From assembly GCF_000406165.1 (NCBI RefSeq), contig NZ_CM001977.1:3866808-3930807 (forward strand): a stretch of DNA of 64,000 nucleotides, given 5' to 3'. The translations under genes and the position numbers were made by a program. This stretch comes from Dickeya zeae NCPPB 2538. Lineage in GTDB: Bacteria; Pseudomonadota; Gammaproteobacteria; Enterobacterales; Enterobacteriaceae. Of this stretch, positions 39,720-51,591 are shown in pieces. The notes under the pieces are model-generated. The model did not search any database. It was not told the DNA's origin and saw only the letters and a program-made list of their open reading frames with translations. The first letter of the stretch is position 1. Every line of letters starts with the position of its first letter.

Positions 39720-40715
39720 TTAACGCGCCGGGAGACTCTTTTCAGGCGATTTCATATAGCGGAAGAAATCGCTGTCAGGGCTCAACACCAGCACATCCTG
39801 ATTGGAACTGTTAAAGCTATGCTCATACGCTCGCAGACTACGAATAAAGCCATAGAACTCCGGGTCCTGACTGAATGCGGCAGCAAACAGTTTTGCCGCT
39901 TCGGCATCGCCTTCACCGCGCATGATGCGCCCCTGGCGTTCCGCTTCGGCCAGTGTACGGGTCACTTCATAGTCAGCAGCTGCCTTGATCTTCTCTGCCT
40001 GCTCCTGGCCTTGAGAACGATGACGACGGGCAACCGCTTCACGCTCAGCACGCATACGCTGGTAGATAGCATCCGAGACTTCGGTCGGCAGGTTGATCTG
40101 CTTGATACGCACATCAATCACTTCAATACCGAGCGCCGCCATACTATTCGGGTTAACCCGCGGCATATCGCCAGTGGTTTCGCGAGCGACACGCGCAGCA
40201 GCAGAAGCAATCGCGTTATCCGCTTCGGTGGTTTCACCCGTACCGTTATTCAGCGCTTCGCGCACGTCAGACATCAACTGACCGCGGGAATCGGTGACGA
40301 TACCTTTAACATCCAGACGACCGATTTCAGAACGCAGACGGTCACTGAATTTACGCTTGAGCAGCACTTCTGCCTGAGAGACGTCACCACCGCCAGTCGC
40401 AAGATAGTAACGACTGAAATCGCTGATACGCCATTTGATATACGAGTCGACGATCAGGTCTTTCTGTTCTTTGGTAATGAAGCGATCAGCCTGGTTTTCC
40501 ATCGTCTGGATGCGAGCATCCAGCATTTTTACCGACTCCAGGAAGGGGATCTTCACATGCAGACCGGGCAGATACACCTGCGGCTTATTTTCACTATCGC
40601 GCAACACTTTACCAAAACGCATGACGATGCCGCGTTGGCCTTCCTGCACCACAAACAGCGAGGCATAGACCACCACCAGTAACAGGGCAAGAATAAAGAG
40701 GACTGACTTACGCAT
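39720..40715 (-). CDS. hflC: HflC, FtsH protease modulator (SPFH family)
   Basis: Membrane-anchored SPFH/stomatin protein forming a large complex with HflK around the FtsH protease and tuning its activity. One N-terminal transmembrane helix (about 4-22), then the SPFH domain (EGQRGIVMRFGKVLRD, LPGLHVKIPFLESV, ALGIEVIDVRIKQINLP) and a charged coiled coil (about 215-290). Length 331 is near E. coli (334). Only 2 nt separate it from hflK. Confidence 0.97.
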   Translation of the reverse strand: MRKSVLFILALLLVVVYASLFVVQEGQRGIVMRFGKVLRDSENKPQVYLPGLHVKIPFLESVKMLDARIQTMENQADRFITKEQKDLIVDSYIKWRISDFSRYYLATGGGDVSQAEVLLKRKFSDRLRSEIGRLDVKGIVTDSRGQLMSDVREALNNGTGETTEADNAIASAAARVARETTGDMPRVNPNSMAALGIEVIDVRIKQINLPTEVSDAIYQRMRAEREAVARRHRSQGQEQAEKIKAAADYEVTRTLAEAERQGRIMRGEGDAEAAKLFAAAFSQDPEFYGFIRSLRAYEHSFNSSNQDVLVLSPDSDFFRYMKSPEKSLPAR

Positions 40716-40717
40716 AA

Positions 40718-41977
40718 TTATTCTCTCCCTACGCGAATGATCTCGTCACGCTGCGCGTTGGCGCGGCGTTGATCCATAATGTTACCGTTGTTGGAAGAAC
40801 GCGGCGCATAGCTGGCACCGCTACTGCCAGATGTCGACGGCAGGCGCAACGGCGCGGGATTCGCTGCATTACCGCTGGCAGGTGCGCTTGCCGGGAAGTT
40901 TCCCTGACCTCGCATCAATTGATCGAGCGGCAGCACCATCAGGTTGTTGCTCTTGTCGCTCACCAGCACCTTGTTGGTGTGACTCAGCACACGTTCCATG
41001 GTTTCAATATAGAGACGCTCACGGGTAATTTCCGGTGCAGCCTTATATTCTGGCAACAAACGAGAGAAACGAGACACTTCACCCTGCGCTTCCAGCACGG
41101 TACGGTCTTTATAGGCACGGGATTCTTCCAGAATACGCTGTGCCTGACCATTGGCGCGCGGCTGGACTTCATTAGCGTAGGCTTCCGCCTCACGAATGTA
41201 CTGCTGCTCGTTTTCACGGGCGGCAATCGCATCGTCAAATGCGGCTTTAACTTCTTCAGGCGGACGGGCAGTCTGGAAGTTCACATCCAGCAAGGTAATA
41301 CCCATATCGTACGGACGCACGGTCTCTTCCAGCACACGCTGGGTATCCGTACGCACAATGGTACGCCCTTCCGTCAGGATTTTATCCATCGTGTACTTAC
41401 CGATAACGCCACGCAGCGCGCTATCGGTCGCCTGACGCAGGCTGTCGTCAGCATTGGTAACGCTAAACAGGTATTTTTCCGGCTGAGTGACACGGTACTG
41501 GACGTTCATCTCCACCCGCACCACGTTTTCGTCGGATGTCAGCATAACGCCGGATGTCGCCAGCTCGCGGACTGACTCCACGTTGACGGCACGTACCGCA
41601 TCAACAAAGGTCGGTTTCCAGTTAAGACCTGGCCCCACCAGATGGCTGAATTTGCCAAAGCGGGTGACCACACCACGTTCGGCTTCCTTGATGGTATAAA
41701 AACCGCTGACACCCCATACCACCACGACTGCCGCTACGACCAGTCCCAGAATACGGCCACTGTTTCCACTACTGCCCAGAGAACCAGAGCCGGAACCTGA
41801 TGATTTACCGCCCAGATCGCCGAGTTTTTTGCTCAACTTACGGAATATATCATCGAGGTCAGGCGGCCCCTGATCCCGTCCACCTTTATTGTTTCCGCCA
41901 GAGTTGCCGCTATTGTTATTGCTGCTCCCCCACGGGTCGCGGTCCTGTCCGTTGTTACCGGGCTGATTCCACGCCAT
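40718..41977 (-). CDS. hflK: HflK, FtsH protease modulator (SPFH family)
   Basis: Partner of HflC. The N-terminus is Gly/Asn/Ser-rich (NNNSGNSGGNNKGGRD), followed by a transmembrane helix (about 80-98), the SPFH domain (EAERGVVTRFGKF, GPGLNWKPTFVD) and a coiled coil (EEVKAAFDDAIAARENEQQY). ATG 41977 (MAWNQPGNNG) has GGAG five nt upstream. 419 residues, as in E. coli. Translationally close to hflC. Confidence 0.97.
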   Translation of the reverse strand: MAWNQPGNNGQDRDPWGSSNNNSGNSGGNNKGGRDQGPPDLDDIFRKLSKKLGDLGGKSSGSGSGSLGSSGNSGRILGLVVAAVVVVWGVSGFYTIKEAERGVVTRFGKFSHLVGPGLNWKPTFVDAVRAVNVESVRELATSGVMLTSDENVVRVEMNVQYRVTQPEKYLFSVTNADDSLRQATDSALRGVIGKYTMDKILTEGRTIVRTDTQRVLEETVRPYDMGITLLDVNFQTARPPEEVKAAFDDAIAARENEQQYIREAEAYANEVQPRANGQAQRILEESRAYKDRTVLEAQGEVSRFSRLLPEYKAAPEITRERLYIETMERVLSHTNKVLVSDKSNNLMVLPLDQLMRGQGNFPASAPASGNAANPAPLRLPSTSGSSGASYAPRSSNNGNIMDQRRANAQRDEIIRVGRE

Positions 41978-42028
41978 GTTTAGCTCCATTCATTATGATA
42001 GGTATTTTTTGGGGTCAATGTCCCAGAG

Positions 42029-43330
42029 TTACGAGACTGTCTGTGTCGATGAGACAATATAATCTTGCAATTTCTGCTCCTGTTTACACAGGCGCCGCCA
42101 GTCGATAATGGGCATTCTGACCACCAACCCTACGCTGCCGTCTTCCTCAATCCACTCTTTTTCTATTGCCTGAAGCTGATAAAAACGACTTCTCAGGCGA
42201 CCAGCCTCTGCCGGAAGATGCAACGAATAATGTGCAATTTCCCCGGACAGTCGTTCGGTCAACGCCTGAAATAATAATGGGATTCCTTCCCCGGTTTGAG
42301 CAGAAAGCCATACCCTGACTGGGCGGTTTTCCTCATCACGGTCGATACGCGGTGCAATATTCTCCAGCCGGTCAATTTTGTTCATGACCAGTAAAAAAGG
42401 AATATCATCCGCTTCTATCTCGGCTAACACCTCGTTGACGGCATCGATATTTTCATCGACACGGGCGTCGGAGGCATCGACCACGTGCAGTAATAAGGTG
42501 GCTTCCCGGGTTTCCTGCAATGTCGCCTTGAATGCCGCCACCAGGTCGTGCGGCAAATCGCGGATAAACCCGACTGTATCTGCCAGCACAGTATCACCGA
42601 CATCATCGACCTCAATACGGCGCAATGTCGGATCCAGTGTGGCAAACAACTGGTCTGCAGCATAGACATCCGCAGCTGTCATATGATTGAACAGGGTTGA
42701 TTTACCTGCGTTGGTATATCCCACCAACGAAACAGTCGGCACTTCAGCACGCGTACGTGCCCGCCGTCCCTGCTCGCGCTGTTTTTCCACCCGTTCAAGA
42801 CGAGACAAGATCTGACTAATGCGGTTGCGTAACAAGCGACGGTCGGTTTCCAACTGAGTTTCACCCGGTCCGCGCAGACCGATACCGCCTTTCTGGCGCT
42901 CAAGGTGCGTCCAGCCACGAACCAGACGCGTCGCCAGATGGCGTAATTGCGCCAGCTCAACCTGTAATTTCCCTTCATGGGTACGGGCGCGTTGGGCAAA
43001 GATATCCAGGATCAACCCGGTACGGTCAATCACCCGGCACTCGCACAGGCGCTCCAGATTGCGCTCTTGCGCTGGCGTCAACGCATGATTAAACAACACG
43101 ACAAAGGCACCGGTCGCTTTAACCGCCTGCGCGATTTCCTCCGCCTTGCCTTCGCCGACAAAATACTTGGAGTGCGGCGCTTTACGGCTGCCAGTAATCA
43201 CCTGCAACGCGTCTATTCCGGCTGAAGACACCAGAGACTCGAACTCCAGCAGGTCTTCAGTATCTTTCTCTTGCGAAAAGTAAATATGAACTAGTATGGC
43301 CTGTTCACCGGCTTCATAACGGTCAAACAA
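42029..43330 (-). CDS. hflX: HflX, ribosome-splitting GTPase
   Basis: GTPase that binds the 50S subunit and rescues stalled ribosomes, notably under heat stress. An N-terminal nucleotide-binding domain (about 1-190, with [19 protein letters not shown] and [12 protein letters not shown]) precedes the G domain: G1 [10 protein letters not shown]3 [11 protein letters not shown]4 NKID. The start codon is TTG (43330), giving [11 protein letters not shown] as in E. coli, supported by a GAGAGGG site 7 nt upstream; there is no ATG nearby. 433 residues. Between hfq and hflK. Confidence 0.96.
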   Translation of the reverse strand: MFDRYEAGEQAILVHIYFSQEKDTEDLLEFESLVSSAGIDALQVITGSRKAPHSKYFVGEGKAEEIAQAVKATGAFVVLFNHALTPAQERNLERLCECRVIDRTGLILDIFAQRARTHEGKLQVELAQLRHLATRLVRGWTHLERQKGGIGLRGPGETQLETDRRLLRNRISQILSRLERVEKQREQGRRARTRAEVPTVSLVGYTNAGKSTLFNHMTAADVYAADQLFATLDPTLRRIEVDDVGDTVLADTVGFIRDLPHDLVAAFKATLQETREATLLLHVVDASDARVDENIDAVNEVLAEIEADDIPFLLVMNKIDRLENIAPRIDRDEENRPVRVWLSAQTGEGIPLLFQALTERLSGEIAHYSLHLPAEAGRLRSRFYQLQAIEKEWIEEDGSVGLVVRMPIIDWRRLCKQEQKLQDYIVSSTQTVS

Positions 43331-43419
43331 CCGGACACCCTCTCAGAAAAAAGCGACCACGGCAGTGAAAGCCGCTGAAATCAGCACTTTTCCCGCCGTG
43401 GTAAACTGGTAAGGACGCG

Positions 43420-43719
43420 TTATTCAGCGTCATCACTTTCCTGTTGCGGCTGTTGCTGCGCCGCCTGATTGTTGGCATGGTAGTTATTTGAGCCAGGATT
43501 ATTACTGTGATGCGATACCGGGCGAGAAGGAACTACCGTTGAAATGGCGTGTTTGTACACCATCTGACTAACCGTGTTTTTCAGCAGAATCACAAACTGA
43601 TCGAAAGACTCAATCTGGCCTTGCAGTTTGATGCCGTTAACCAAATAAATCGAAACCGGAACACGTTCACGACGCAAAGCGTTCAAGAACGGATCTTGCA
43701 AAGATTGCCCCTTAGCCAT
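43420..43719 (-). CDS. hfq: Hfq, RNA chaperone
   Basis: Hexameric Sm-like protein mediating small-RNA/mRNA pairing. The Sm1 motif ([20 protein letters not shown]) and the Sm2 motif with YKHAIS are intact; the N-terminal [23 protein letters not shown] is invariant in enterobacteria. The C-terminal tail (residues 66-99) is Asn/Gln/His-rich, as usual, ending in acidic residues. Sits between miaA and hflX. Confidence 0.98.
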   Translation of the reverse strand: MAKGQSLQDPFLNALRRERVPVSIYLVNGIKLQGQIESFDQFVILLKNTVSQMVYKHAISTVVPSRPVSHHSNNPGSNNYHANNQAAQQQPQQESDDAE

Positions 43720-43845
43720 TCTATATTTTCCTTATTTGCTTGTTGTTTGTAACAAAGAACCCTGCGGCCCTAAAATAACGTTATAAAAATTTGTGCCGAG
43801 AATCAGTCAATTGTAGACACAGGCAATTGTACACAATCGTCTAAC

Positions 43846-44787
43846 CTATGCACTAACAACCTGAATCACCGTGCGTAACGCTTCTGCGGGCTGATCGCTG
43901 TCAAGCCAGCGCACCCCTTCCCAGCCACGCAACCAGGTCATCTGGCGTTTCGCCAGTTGCCGGGTAGCGCAGATGCCACGATACACCATCTCATCGTAAT
44001 CGATCTCGCCCGACAAATATGACCACATCTGGCGGTATCCGACACAACGAATTGACGGCAACGCAGGGTTCAGATCTGGTCGGGCAAACAATGCCCGGGC
44101 CTCTGTTTCAAAACCTGATTCCAACATCTGCCGAAAACGTAACGCTATCCGTTCATGCAACAACTCACGTGTCGCGGGAGCAATCGCAAACTGATGAACA
44201 CGATAGGGCAACGCTTCACCGGATGTCTTTGTCAACTCAGTTAAAGTGTTACCTGAAACGAAAAAAACTTCCAGTGCCCGAGACAGTCTCTGCGGATCAT
44301 TTGGATGAATCCGAGCCGCCGCCACCGGATCGATGGCACTGAGCTGACGATGTAACGCTTCCCACCCCTCGGTACGCGCACGTTCTTCAATCTCTTGCCG
44401 TATGCGGGCATCTGCCGACGGTAGCGGCGACAACCCTTCCAGCAGCGCCTTGAAATACAGCATAGTACCGCCTACCAGCAACGGAATACGCCCAGCGGCG
44501 GTTACCTCCGCCATCGCCTGCAACGCATCGCGTCGAAAATCGGCGGCTGAATAGGCCTGCGTCGGATCCAGGATATCCAGCAAACGGTGTGGAGCCCGCG
44601 CCAGCTCTTCCTGGCTGGGCTTTGCTGTGCCGATATCCATACCACGATAAATCAGCGCCGAATCCACGCTAATCAACTCAACGGGAAAGTGCTCGCGCAG
44701 AGCCATCGCCAGCGCGGTTTTCCCGGAAGCCGTCGGCCCCATAATAAAAATGGCTGGCGGGTATTGCGCCGTATCAAACTCATTCAT
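43846..44787 (-). CDS. miaA: MiaA, tRNA dimethylallyltransferase
   Basis: Adds a dimethylallyl group to A37 of tRNAs reading UNN codons, the first step to ms2i6A. P-loop GPTASGKT at residues 17-24; further motifs [28 protein letters not shown], and [15 protein letters not shown]. The start overlaps mutL by 8 nt, so translation is coupled. 313 residues, near E. coli (316). Confidence 0.97.
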   Translation of the reverse strand: MNEFDTAQYPPAIFIMGPTASGKTALAMALREHFPVELISVDSALIYRGMDIGTAKPSQEELARAPHRLLDILDPTQAYSAADFRRDALQAMAEVTAAGRIPLLVGGTMLYFKALLEGLSPLPSADARIRQEIEERARTEGWEALHRQLSAIDPVAAARIHPNDPQRLSRALEVFFVSGNTLTELTKTSGEALPYRVHQFAIAPATRELLHERIALRFRQMLESGFETEARALFARPDLNPALPSIRCVGYRQMWSYLSGEIDYDEMVYRGICATRQLAKRQMTWLRGWEGVRWLDSDQPAEALRTVIQVVSA

Positions 44788-46705
44788 GCTTCAACGCCTT
44801 GATGGCAGATTCAATATCCATCACATATAACAATTCTGACGGCGGCGTTTTCACTTGCGCAGGGCACAGACGCTCGACATCGGACAGCAACTGTACGGCC
44901 TGTGGCAACGTCCAGCTTTCGCGCTCACTGCTGAGCTGCCCTGCCATCCACGCCGCTACTGCATCAGGCGTCACGTCATGAGAATCAGCGAGATAGCCTA
45001 GCAGGTCAGAAATCAAGTTTTGTAAATTTTGTTGTCTCAATGGTAAAGGTACCGCCCGCAGCGTAGCGCGCGGTGGCGACACTTCAACCTCTATGCCCAT
45101 CAGGGCCAGCAACGGCTGTTGCTGCTGGACAACCGCCAGTTCGGATGCATTTAGCGTCAGTCGCTGCGGAATTAATAGTGGCTGAGGGCGCAATCCTTCG
45201 CCATTCTCCGGCGGCGTCAATTGCGCCTGGCGCAGATAACGCTCCGCGACAACTAACGACAAGAGCGCCAGCCCCTGGCGGTACTCCACCAATGCATAAG
45301 CTGGAGGATAGACAGTCAACACGCGCCCTAACCCCAGCGAGTGGCTCGCCAGCGGCAGGTCATCGTTCTCCACCACGTAATGCGGCCTAACCAGTGAATC
45401 CTGCGCTGGCGGTGCCTCGCGAGCAACCGTCTGCGGGCGTGACGATTCGTTATGCAACAAGCGCTGGTACAGCTCGCCCTGTTTCTTGTCGTAACCCGCC
45501 GTCTGGACTCTGGCTGGCTGCGACTCACGCGCCGGACGCCCCACCTCACCGGATTCACGAGCGGTAAAGGCAGAGGAGCGCGGCTCCGACGTCAATGTCG
45601 GCGTTGCCGGCCGGGCAAAGTGATTTTCCCCCGCGGCGGTGCGGTTTTCCGGCTGCCACACCGTTGACGCCGTCTGCGTATCACCCATCCCATTCAGGCC
45701 CGGTGACGCCGCCTGCTGCAGTACCGTCATCACCGCCTGATAGATAAAGTCATGCACCAGCCGGGCCTGATGAAAGCGTACTTCATGCTTCGCCGGATGC
45801 ACATTCACATCCACCTGATGGGGGTCGACCTCCAGATACAGGACGTAAGCCGGTTGCTGTTCATCACGTAACTGATCCTGATACGCCTGACGAATCGCAT
45901 GATTAATCAAACGATCACGCATCATGCGCTGATTGACGTAGCAGTACTGCATTTCCGGTAACTGGCGTGAGCCAGCCGGATCGGCCACCCAGCCATGGAT
46001 ATTCAGATCGCCATGCTGCCAGGAAACCGCTAACGCATGCTGTAAAAATGCCGCGCTACAAATACTACCCAGACGCCGTTCACGCTGTGCCGACTCCGAC
46101 ACTGCGCGATATTGACGGATCAACTTACCATTATGGTGCAACGTTATAGCCACATCGAAACGCGCCAGCGCAATGCGCCGCACGACCTCATCGATGTGCA
46201 TGAACTCAGTCTTTTCGGTACGCAGAAACTTACGCCTGGCCGGGGTATTGTAGAACAGGTCCAGCACTTCCAGCGTCGTCCCCACCGGATGCGCTGCTGG
46301 CTTGACGGTCACCGCCATCTCGCGCCCTTCGGCGTAGGCTTGCCACGCTTCTGTCTGCGCGTCGGTGCGGGAAGTCAGCGTCAGGCGTGAAACCGAACTG
46401 ATACTGGCCAGTGCTTCACCGCGAAACCCCAGGCTGACAATCGCCTCTAAATCATCAAGCGTAGCGATCTTACTGGTGGCATGACGCGCTAACGCCAGCG
46501 CCAGATCCGCCTTACTGATACCGCAGCCATTATCCCGAATACGAATCAGCTTCGCGCCACCGCGTTCGATTTCAATATCGATTCGCGTCGCACCGGCATC
46601 CAGACTGTTTTCCACCAGTTCTTTGACGACAGAAGCGGGTCGCTCCACTACCTCGCCAGCGGCGATCTGGTTCGCCAACTGGGGGGGCAGTACCTGAATC
46701 GACAT
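44780..46705 (-). CDS. mutL: MutL, DNA mismatch repair protein
   Basis: GHKL ATPase linking MutS to MutH and UvrD in methyl-directed repair. The N-terminal ATPase shows [24 protein letters not shown] with catalytic E29, DNGCGI (58-63) and [11 protein letters not shown] variable linker (about 340-430) precedes the C-terminal dimerisation domain. 641 residues, longer than the E. coli protein (615) mostly in the linker. A GAGGAG site precedes the ATG; 23 nt downstream of amiB. Confidence 0.97.
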   Translation of the reverse strand: MSIQVLPPQLANQIAAGEVVERPASVVKELVENSLDAGATRIDIEIERGGAKLIRIRDNGCGISKADLALALARHATSKIATLDDLEAIVSLGFRGEALASISSVSRLTLTSRTDAQTEAWQAYAEGREMAVTVKPAAHPVGTTLEVLDLFYNTPARRKFLRTEKTEFMHIDEVVRRIALARFDVAITLHHNGKLIRQYRAVSESAQRERRLGSICSAAFLQHALAVSWQHGDLNIHGWVADPAGSRQLPEMQYCYVNQRMMRDRLINHAIRQAYQDQLRDEQQPAYVLYLEVDPHQVDVNVHPAKHEVRFHQARLVHDFIYQAVMTVLQQAASPGLNGMGDTQTASTVWQPENRTAAGENHFARPATPTLTSEPRSSAFTARESGEVGRPARESQPARVQTAGYDKKQGELYQRLLHNESSRPQTVAREAPPAQDSLVRPHYVVENDDLPLASHSLGLGRVLTVYPPAYALVEYRQGLALLSLVVAERYLRQAQLTPPENGEGLRPQPLLIPQRLTLNASELAVVQQQQPLLALMGIEVEVSPPRATLRAVPLPLRQQNLQNLISDLLGYLADSHDVTPDAVAAWMAGQLSSERESWTLPQAVQLLSDVERLCPAQVKTPPSELLYVMDIESAIKALKHE

Positions 46706-46728
46706 GAATTCTCCTCGTTTCCCCAGAA

Positions 46729-48420
46729 TCAGGCAGAAGGGATGATCAGCGTTTGCCCCAACTGCACCGTTCCGGAAGACATGTTGTTCGCCTGCTGAAT
46801 AGCTTTCATACTGACGCCATAGTGTGCCGCGATATCACTCAGCGTATCGCCCCGCACCACCTTGTGCTTTATCACGGTTGCGGTTTTCTTCACACGTGGC
46901 GCAGATGAAGCCACCACAGGCTTGCTCGTCGCCGCTGGCACTGACGCTGTTCTGGTTGTCGATGAAGCACTAGACGGTATCTTCAGCCGTTGCCCTACCC
47001 AGACTACGTCTTTTTTCAGGCGGTTGATGTCCCGAATAGCATCCATACTAACGCCATAATGCGCGGCAATCCCCGATAAGGTTTCTCCGGTCGCCACCGT
47101 ATGGCGTACCGTTGCCCCGCTCGCTGCCTGAACAGGCTCAGCGGCTTGTGTTTTTTTCACCGTCTGCATCTGCGGGGCGAGCGGACGGTTTTCCTGCTTT
47201 GGGACGTTTTGTAACGGATGAGTCTGGAAATAGCTACGCAACCCAAGGTAGATAGCGTTAGCGATTTTTTCCTGATACTCGTTGCTGCCTAGCAGCCGTT
47301 CCTCGCTCGGATTAGAAATAAATCCAGTCTCCACCAGTAATGATGGAATATCCGGTGAACGCAGGACACCCAGACTGGCGTGTTCCGGTCGGCGTTTATG
47401 CAAGTGACCGACCCGCTGCAATTCATGCAGTACTTTTACCGCCACATCGTAACCCACCCGCTGGGAATGCCCGAACTGCAAATCTAGCACCGCCTGGCTC
47501 AGGTAAGGGTCCGCAGCACTGTTGGCCAGCAAATCGCCTGCACCGCCTAATAACTCAGACTGCTTTTCATGCTGTTCCAGCCAGTTCGCCATTTCACTGT
47601 TGGCGCGCCGGTTAGACAGCACCCAAACGGAGGCGCCCGTCGCGCCACGGTTGGGTGCAGCATCCGCGTGAATCGACACCAGCAGGTTAGCCCCTTGCTT
47701 ACGCGCCACGTCAGAGCGCCCCATGACCGAAATAAAGTAGTCGCCATCACGGGTCAATACCGGTTTGAACTCCGGGTCAGCACTCATAATGGCGCGTAAC
47801 TTACGGGCTATCGAGATAGTGACGTTTTTTTCATGCAGCCCGCCCGGTCCGGTCGCGCCTGGGTCCTGACCACCGTGGCCTGCGTCAATCGCGACAATGA
47901 TTTTCTCACCATTTCCTACTCTTCCCGATACACGAGTAGGCGTGGCGGCAGCCGACGGTGTCTGGGGCATCAGCGGGTTACGTCCAACAACCGGCGTTGA
48001 TGGTTGTGCCGACGGCGTTACCGTCTTGCGGGCCACCGTTTTACGTTCGCCAGTCAGCGTAAAGACAGCACTATTACCCTCCTTCGCCGCCTTAATCTGT
48101 ACCTTCTGGGTCAGGTCCAAGACCAGTCGCAGACTTTTCGGGTCTTTGGCGTTACTGGAACGAATACGCGCTATCAGATTTTGGCCGTTAAATGTCAGCG
48201 GCAACCCTTTCATCCCCCCTGACTGACTAATATCGATAACCACCCGGTTCGGGTTATCCAGCGAGAAATACTCGTATACCGGCTGACCACTGAAACTCAG
48301 GGTCATGACTGCTTCGCTGGCGGCGTTATTTACCCGAATATCAGTCAGGTTGCTTGCCCACAGCGGCCAGGATAGCATCAGCAATAGCCCTGATAGGGCC
48401 TTCATCAACCGCACCGTCAT
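46729..48420 (-). CDS. amiB: AmiB, N-acetylmuramoyl-L-alanine amidase with two LysM domains
   Basis: Periplasmic zinc amidase that splits septal peptidoglycan and is activated by EnvC. Order: Sec signal (1-22), AMIN septal-targeting domain (about 25-125), linker, Amidase_3 domain (about 170-395) with [20 protein letters not shown] and VETGFISN, then two LysM repeats, about 437-482 and 517-562. E. coli AmiB (445 residues) has one LysM, so the second copy explains the length of 563. Overlaps tsaE by 4 nt (ATGA). Confidence 0.96.
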   Translation of the reverse strand: MTVRLMKALSGLLLMLSWPLWASNLTDIRVNNAASEAVMTLSFSGQPVYEYFSLDNPNRVVIDISQSGGMKGLPLTFNGQNLIARIRSSNAKDPKSLRLVLDLTQKVQIKAAKEGNSAVFTLTGERKTVARKTVTPSAQPSTPVVGRNPLMPQTPSAAATPTRVSGRVGNGEKIIVAIDAGHGGQDPGATGPGGLHEKNVTISIARKLRAIMSADPEFKPVLTRDGDYFISVMGRSDVARKQGANLLVSIHADAAPNRGATGASVWVLSNRRANSEMANWLEQHEKQSELLGGAGDLLANSAADPYLSQAVLDLQFGHSQRVGYDVAVKVLHELQRVGHLHKRRPEHASLGVLRSPDIPSLLVETGFISNPSEERLLGSNEYQEKIANAIYLGLRSYFQTHPLQNVPKQENRPLAPQMQTVKKTQAAEPVQAASGATVRHTVATGETLSGIAAHYGVSMDAIRDINRLKKDVVWVGQRLKIPSSASSTTRTASVPAATSKPVVASSAPRVKKTATVIKHKVVRGDTLSDIAAHYGVSMKAIQQANNMSSGTVQLGQTLIIPSA

Positions 48421-48899
48421 GGCGTTTCCTGCCCCAACTGCGCAGCCAGTATCGCCACAATCCGTTCACCCTCGGGGGTCCCCGCGTTGATCTCTGCCTG
48501 ACGCCCGTCACCCTGATAGTCCAGCAGCAACTCAATATCCGCCTGCGGCAGAATACCTTCACCTTGCTGTGGCCACTCGATCAGACAGAGTGCGTCCTGC
48601 GACAAATAGTCACGGATACCCATGAACTCCAGTTCTTCCGGGTCGGCCAGTCGATAAAGGTCGAAGTGGTATACCGGGCGCGGCAACAGCGTATAAGGCT
48701 CCACCAGCGTATAGGTTGGGCTTTTCACATTGCCCTGATGACCCAACGCCTGCAGGAACCCACGACTCAGTGTAGTTTTTCCTGCCCCCAGGTCACCCAG
48801 TAGATAAATAATGGTAGCGCGCTCGCAGGCTTTGGCTAACGCCGCCCCCAGCGCAATCGTGGCTGCCTCATCCGGCAAAGGTAACAAAAGCGTCTTCAT
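48417..48899 (-). CDS. tsaE: TsaE, tRNA t6A biosynthesis ATPase
   Basis: Essential P-loop ATPase of the TsaBDE complex making threonylcarbamoyl-adenosine at A37 of ANN-decoding tRNAs. Walker A GDLGAGKT is at residues 35-42; other blocks are [23 protein letters not shown] and [11 protein letters not shown]. 160 residues. Overlaps nnr upstream and amiB downstream by 4 nt each. Confidence 0.96.
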   Translation of the reverse strand: MKTLLLPLPDEAATIALGAALAKACERATIIYLLGDLGAGKTTLSRGFLQALGHQGNVKSPTYTLVEPYTLLPRPVYHFDLYRLADPEELEFMGIRDYLSQDALCLIEWPQQGEGILPQADIELLLDYQGDGRQAEINAGTPEGERIVAILAAQLGQETP

Positions 48900-50437
48900 T
48901 CTGTGTTTTCTAAGGATATCCGCTCAGGATTTACATACTGCGGCAATACCGCCATCAAATCGGTTGCCAACATCCCGCGTGTGCCCTGACGCTGCGCCAG
49001 CCAGTCTGCCGCCGCACCGTGGGCCACACAGCCCGCGCAAGTTGCGTCGTACAACGACAGCCCTTGCGCCAGCATCGCCCCAATCATCCCCGCTAGCACA
49101 TCGCCCATGCCACCAGTCGCCATGCCGGGATTCCCGACATCGGCGATCGCGACGTCGCCCTGCTCACTGGCCAGCACCGTACCGGCACCTTTCAGCACCA
49201 CCACGCCGCCATAACGTTTCACTAAACGTTGTGCGGCAAGTAAGCGGTCACTTTCGATATCGGCAATCCGGCAGTTCAACAGACGGGCCGCCTCGCCGGG
49301 GTGAGGCGTCAAAACGCGATTCTGACGTTTATGCGGGCTGATTGCCAGCAGGTTGAGTGCATCAGCATCCCATAACATGGATTTGTTACAATTTTCCACG
49401 ATTCGCAGTGCGTTTTTTCCCCACTCTCGCTGCCCTAACCCTGGCCCGATAACTACCACATCCGCCCACTCAACGCCTTCTTTGACCGAATCTGTCGTCA
49501 GTTCCTGCACCATTAATTCCGGACGAGCCACCAGCAAAGCAGCCAGATAGTTTTTGTGAGTAAGTACTCGCACCAGCCCCGCACCGCTGCGTAGCGCGGC
49601 TTCTCCGGCCATAAAAACCGCACCACCGGTACCTTCATCGCCGCCGATAATTAATAAGCGGCCATGATCTCCTTTGTGCGCGCCCGGACGCCGCGGCGTT
49701 AGCCATTGCGTGAGCGAGTCTGCCGTCAAACGCGCAATCGGCGCAGTCTGCTCAGCCAGCCAGTCGCCTAACCCCAAATCATGGTGATGAAGTTGCCCGA
49801 CGACATCTCTCGCCTGACCGGTTAGTAAGCCGGGTTTTAGCGTGATAAAAGTAACCGTATGCGCGGCATGAATCACCGCGCCAGCATAAGCGCCAGTGTG
49901 TGCGTTCAACCCGGAAGGAATATCCAGCGCGATAATCGGCGCAGGATGGCGATTAGCCTGAGCAATCAAGGCGTCATAGGGTGCACGAGGAGCCGATGCC
50001 AGCCCGGTTCCCAACAGGCCATCGACAATCAAATCCACATCATCAGGCCACGGTGCCTCGCTATGCTGCTCACTGCCACCGGCATCATGCCACGCCTGAT
50101 GCGCCAGATGCGCCTCCGGCGGCAGAGGCCGAACACCGCTTACTGCCACTACCGTTGCCGTTATGCCCGCAGCACGTGCCAGCGTGGCCACCACATAGCC
50201 GTCGCCACCATTGTTGCCATGCCCGCACAGAATCAACCAGTGTCGGGCAGCAGGATAATGTTGTCGGGCGATGTGAAAGGCCGCCGCCCCGGCTCGCTGC
50301 ATAAGCGTATACAATGAAACGCCGATTGACTGCGCCGCATGCGGCTCCTCGCGGCGCAACCAGTCAGGCAAAAAGACAGTATGAGGCAGGTCGGGTAATG
50401 ATCCGCCGGGCTGATACACGCGTTGGTTCTGATGCAT
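48896..50437 (-). CDS. nnr: Nnr, bifunctional NAD(P)H-hydrate epimerase/dehydratase
   Basis: Repairs hydrated NAD(P)H: the N-terminal YjeF domain epimerises and the C-terminal ADP-dependent dehydratase restores the coenzyme. N-terminal half (about 1-220): [39 protein letters not shown]-terminal half (about 230-505): [39 protein letters not shown] and the GGMGDVLAG anion-binding turn. 513 residues, as in E. coli. First gene of the leftward superoperon. Confidence 0.97.
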   Translation of the reverse strand: MHQNQRVYQPGGSLPDLPHTVFLPDWLRREEPHAAQSIGVSLYTLMQRAGAAAFHIARQHYPAARHWLILCGHGNNGGDGYVVATLARAAGITATVVAVSGVRPLPPEAHLAHQAWHDAGGSEQHSEAPWPDDVDLIVDGLLGTGLASAPRAPYDALIAQANRHPAPIIALDIPSGLNAHTGAYAGAVIHAAHTVTFITLKPGLLTGQARDVVGQLHHHDLGLGDWLAEQTAPIARLTADSLTQWLTPRRPGAHKGDHGRLLIIGGDEGTGGAVFMAGEAALRSGAGLVRVLTHKNYLAALLVARPELMVQELTTDSVKEGVEWADVVVIGPGLGQREWGKNALRIVENCNKSMLWDADALNLLAISPHKRQNRVLTPHPGEAARLLNCRIADIESDRLLAAQRLVKRYGGVVVLKGAGTVLASEQGDVAIADVGNPGMATGGMGDVLAGMIGAMLAQGLSLYDATCAGCVAHGAAADWLAQRQGTRGMLATDLMAVLPQYVNPERISLENTE

Positions 50438-50545
50438 GTCATCCCTCAGTCGGTAGCAGAATTGTGGGCCTCAACTTAGCAAGCTCTGCCGGGAAGCGCC
50501 ATATGCAGCAATACCGAAAACGACAACAACCGGCCTTTATTTCAT

Positions 50546-51418
50546 TCAGCGCACCGCGCCTTCCAACACATCGACAAACTGTTTTAATGCCTGCACATGC
50601 GTCTGCACGGTGTGTTCGTCGCCGCTCATACTTAGCGTTTCACGGACATCATTTATCCACGCGGCTGACGAAGACATATCCGCATGAGCAAAACGGGTCT
50701 TCACTGGTTCGCCGGCAATCGACTGGAACAATTTGTCGGCATTGGTCTGATACTCACTGAGCCAGTCAGGGTGCTGGGGGAACTGCTTGACGAAATCGAG
50801 GTAAGGCGTGGACCAGTCGCCTCCACTTTCCAGTGCGCTTAGATAGGCCTGATAGCGCTCAGGGTCTTTTTCCTTCATAAGCGCGGAAGCATCCACCTTA
50901 TATTCATTCGTACCGGGAACACGCTCCGGCAAGGTAAGGTAAGAAACCGAACCCTCGTCACCCACCTGGCGTGTTTTCACCACTGAGGCCAGCAGATTGA
51001 TACTTTCCATGAATGCGGCCTTCTTATCGCCGCTTAAATACTGCTCGGCAAAGTAGCTGGCCTGCGACAACCCCAGGTCCAGCGCCAGTTGTCGTTGCTC
51101 GTCGTTCGACTCAGACGCATTCACTATCTTGTCGTCAATCAGACGATATATCGCCTGCGAAACCTGCTCCGGTTGTTCAGCCAGCGCCGCTGACACTCCA
51201 TTCTCAATCTGAGCAGAAAAATAGTACCGCGCGGGTGAATCCACAACATCGCCCTGTGCCAGTTGCCGCCCCTCGTCACTGATATAAACGTATGCAACAG
51301 AGGCGTTCTCCGTGGACGCTGCATATTGCAAGGTCGTTTCCTGTGGTTGAGCAGGATTAATACGCACATTCACATCCTGATTTACCAACCGGTAAGCCGA
51401 AAGCGTTAGTGTCTCCAC
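50546..51418 (-). CDS. hypothetical protein, unrecognised
   Basis: 290 residues; no domain recognised. The start is GTG (51418), backed by a strong GGGAGGA site 5-6 nt upstream. The protein is acidic with no signal peptide or membrane helix. The N-terminal 100 residues look beta-rich (TLSAYRLVNQDVNVRIN, SVAYVYISDEGRQL); the rest looks helical (ALDLGLSQASYFAEQYLSGDKK, EKDPERYQAYLSALESGG). It lies between nnr and queG, which are neighbours in E. coli, so it is an insertion in this lineage. Its 5' flank is AT-rich (51470-51520), as in DNA silenced by H-NS (inference). Confidence 0.8.
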   Translation of the reverse strand: METLTLSAYRLVNQDVNVRINPAQPQETTLQYAASTENASVAYVYISDEGRQLAQGDVVDSPARYYFSAQIENGVSAALAEQPEQVSQAIYRLIDDKIVNASESNDEQRQLALDLGLSQASYFAEQYLSGDKKAAFMESINLLASVVKTRQVGDEGSVSYLTLPERVPGTNEYKVDASALMKEKDPERYQAYLSALESGGDWSTPYLDFVKQFPQHPDWLSEYQTNADKLFQSIAGEPVKTRFAHADMSSSAAWINDVRETLSMSGDEHTVQTHVQALKQFVDVLEGAVR

Positions 51419-51591
51419 GCCGTTCCTCCCAGAGTCATTAGAATAATTGCCAGTTTGCTCAAGTTATCGACACATCATGCAAAAGTATTAATAAATATTT
51501 CCATTTATTACATAATGGCCTCTGCTCACTACCAACGATGTGAGGAGAATGTGATAAAATAGCTTCCCGGTTTTTTCCCCAATGGTTACGC

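Noticed and set aside
39819..41575. Two long plus-strand frames opposite hflC and hflK
   Set aside because: Both lie wholly against real conserved genes and have no recognisable features.
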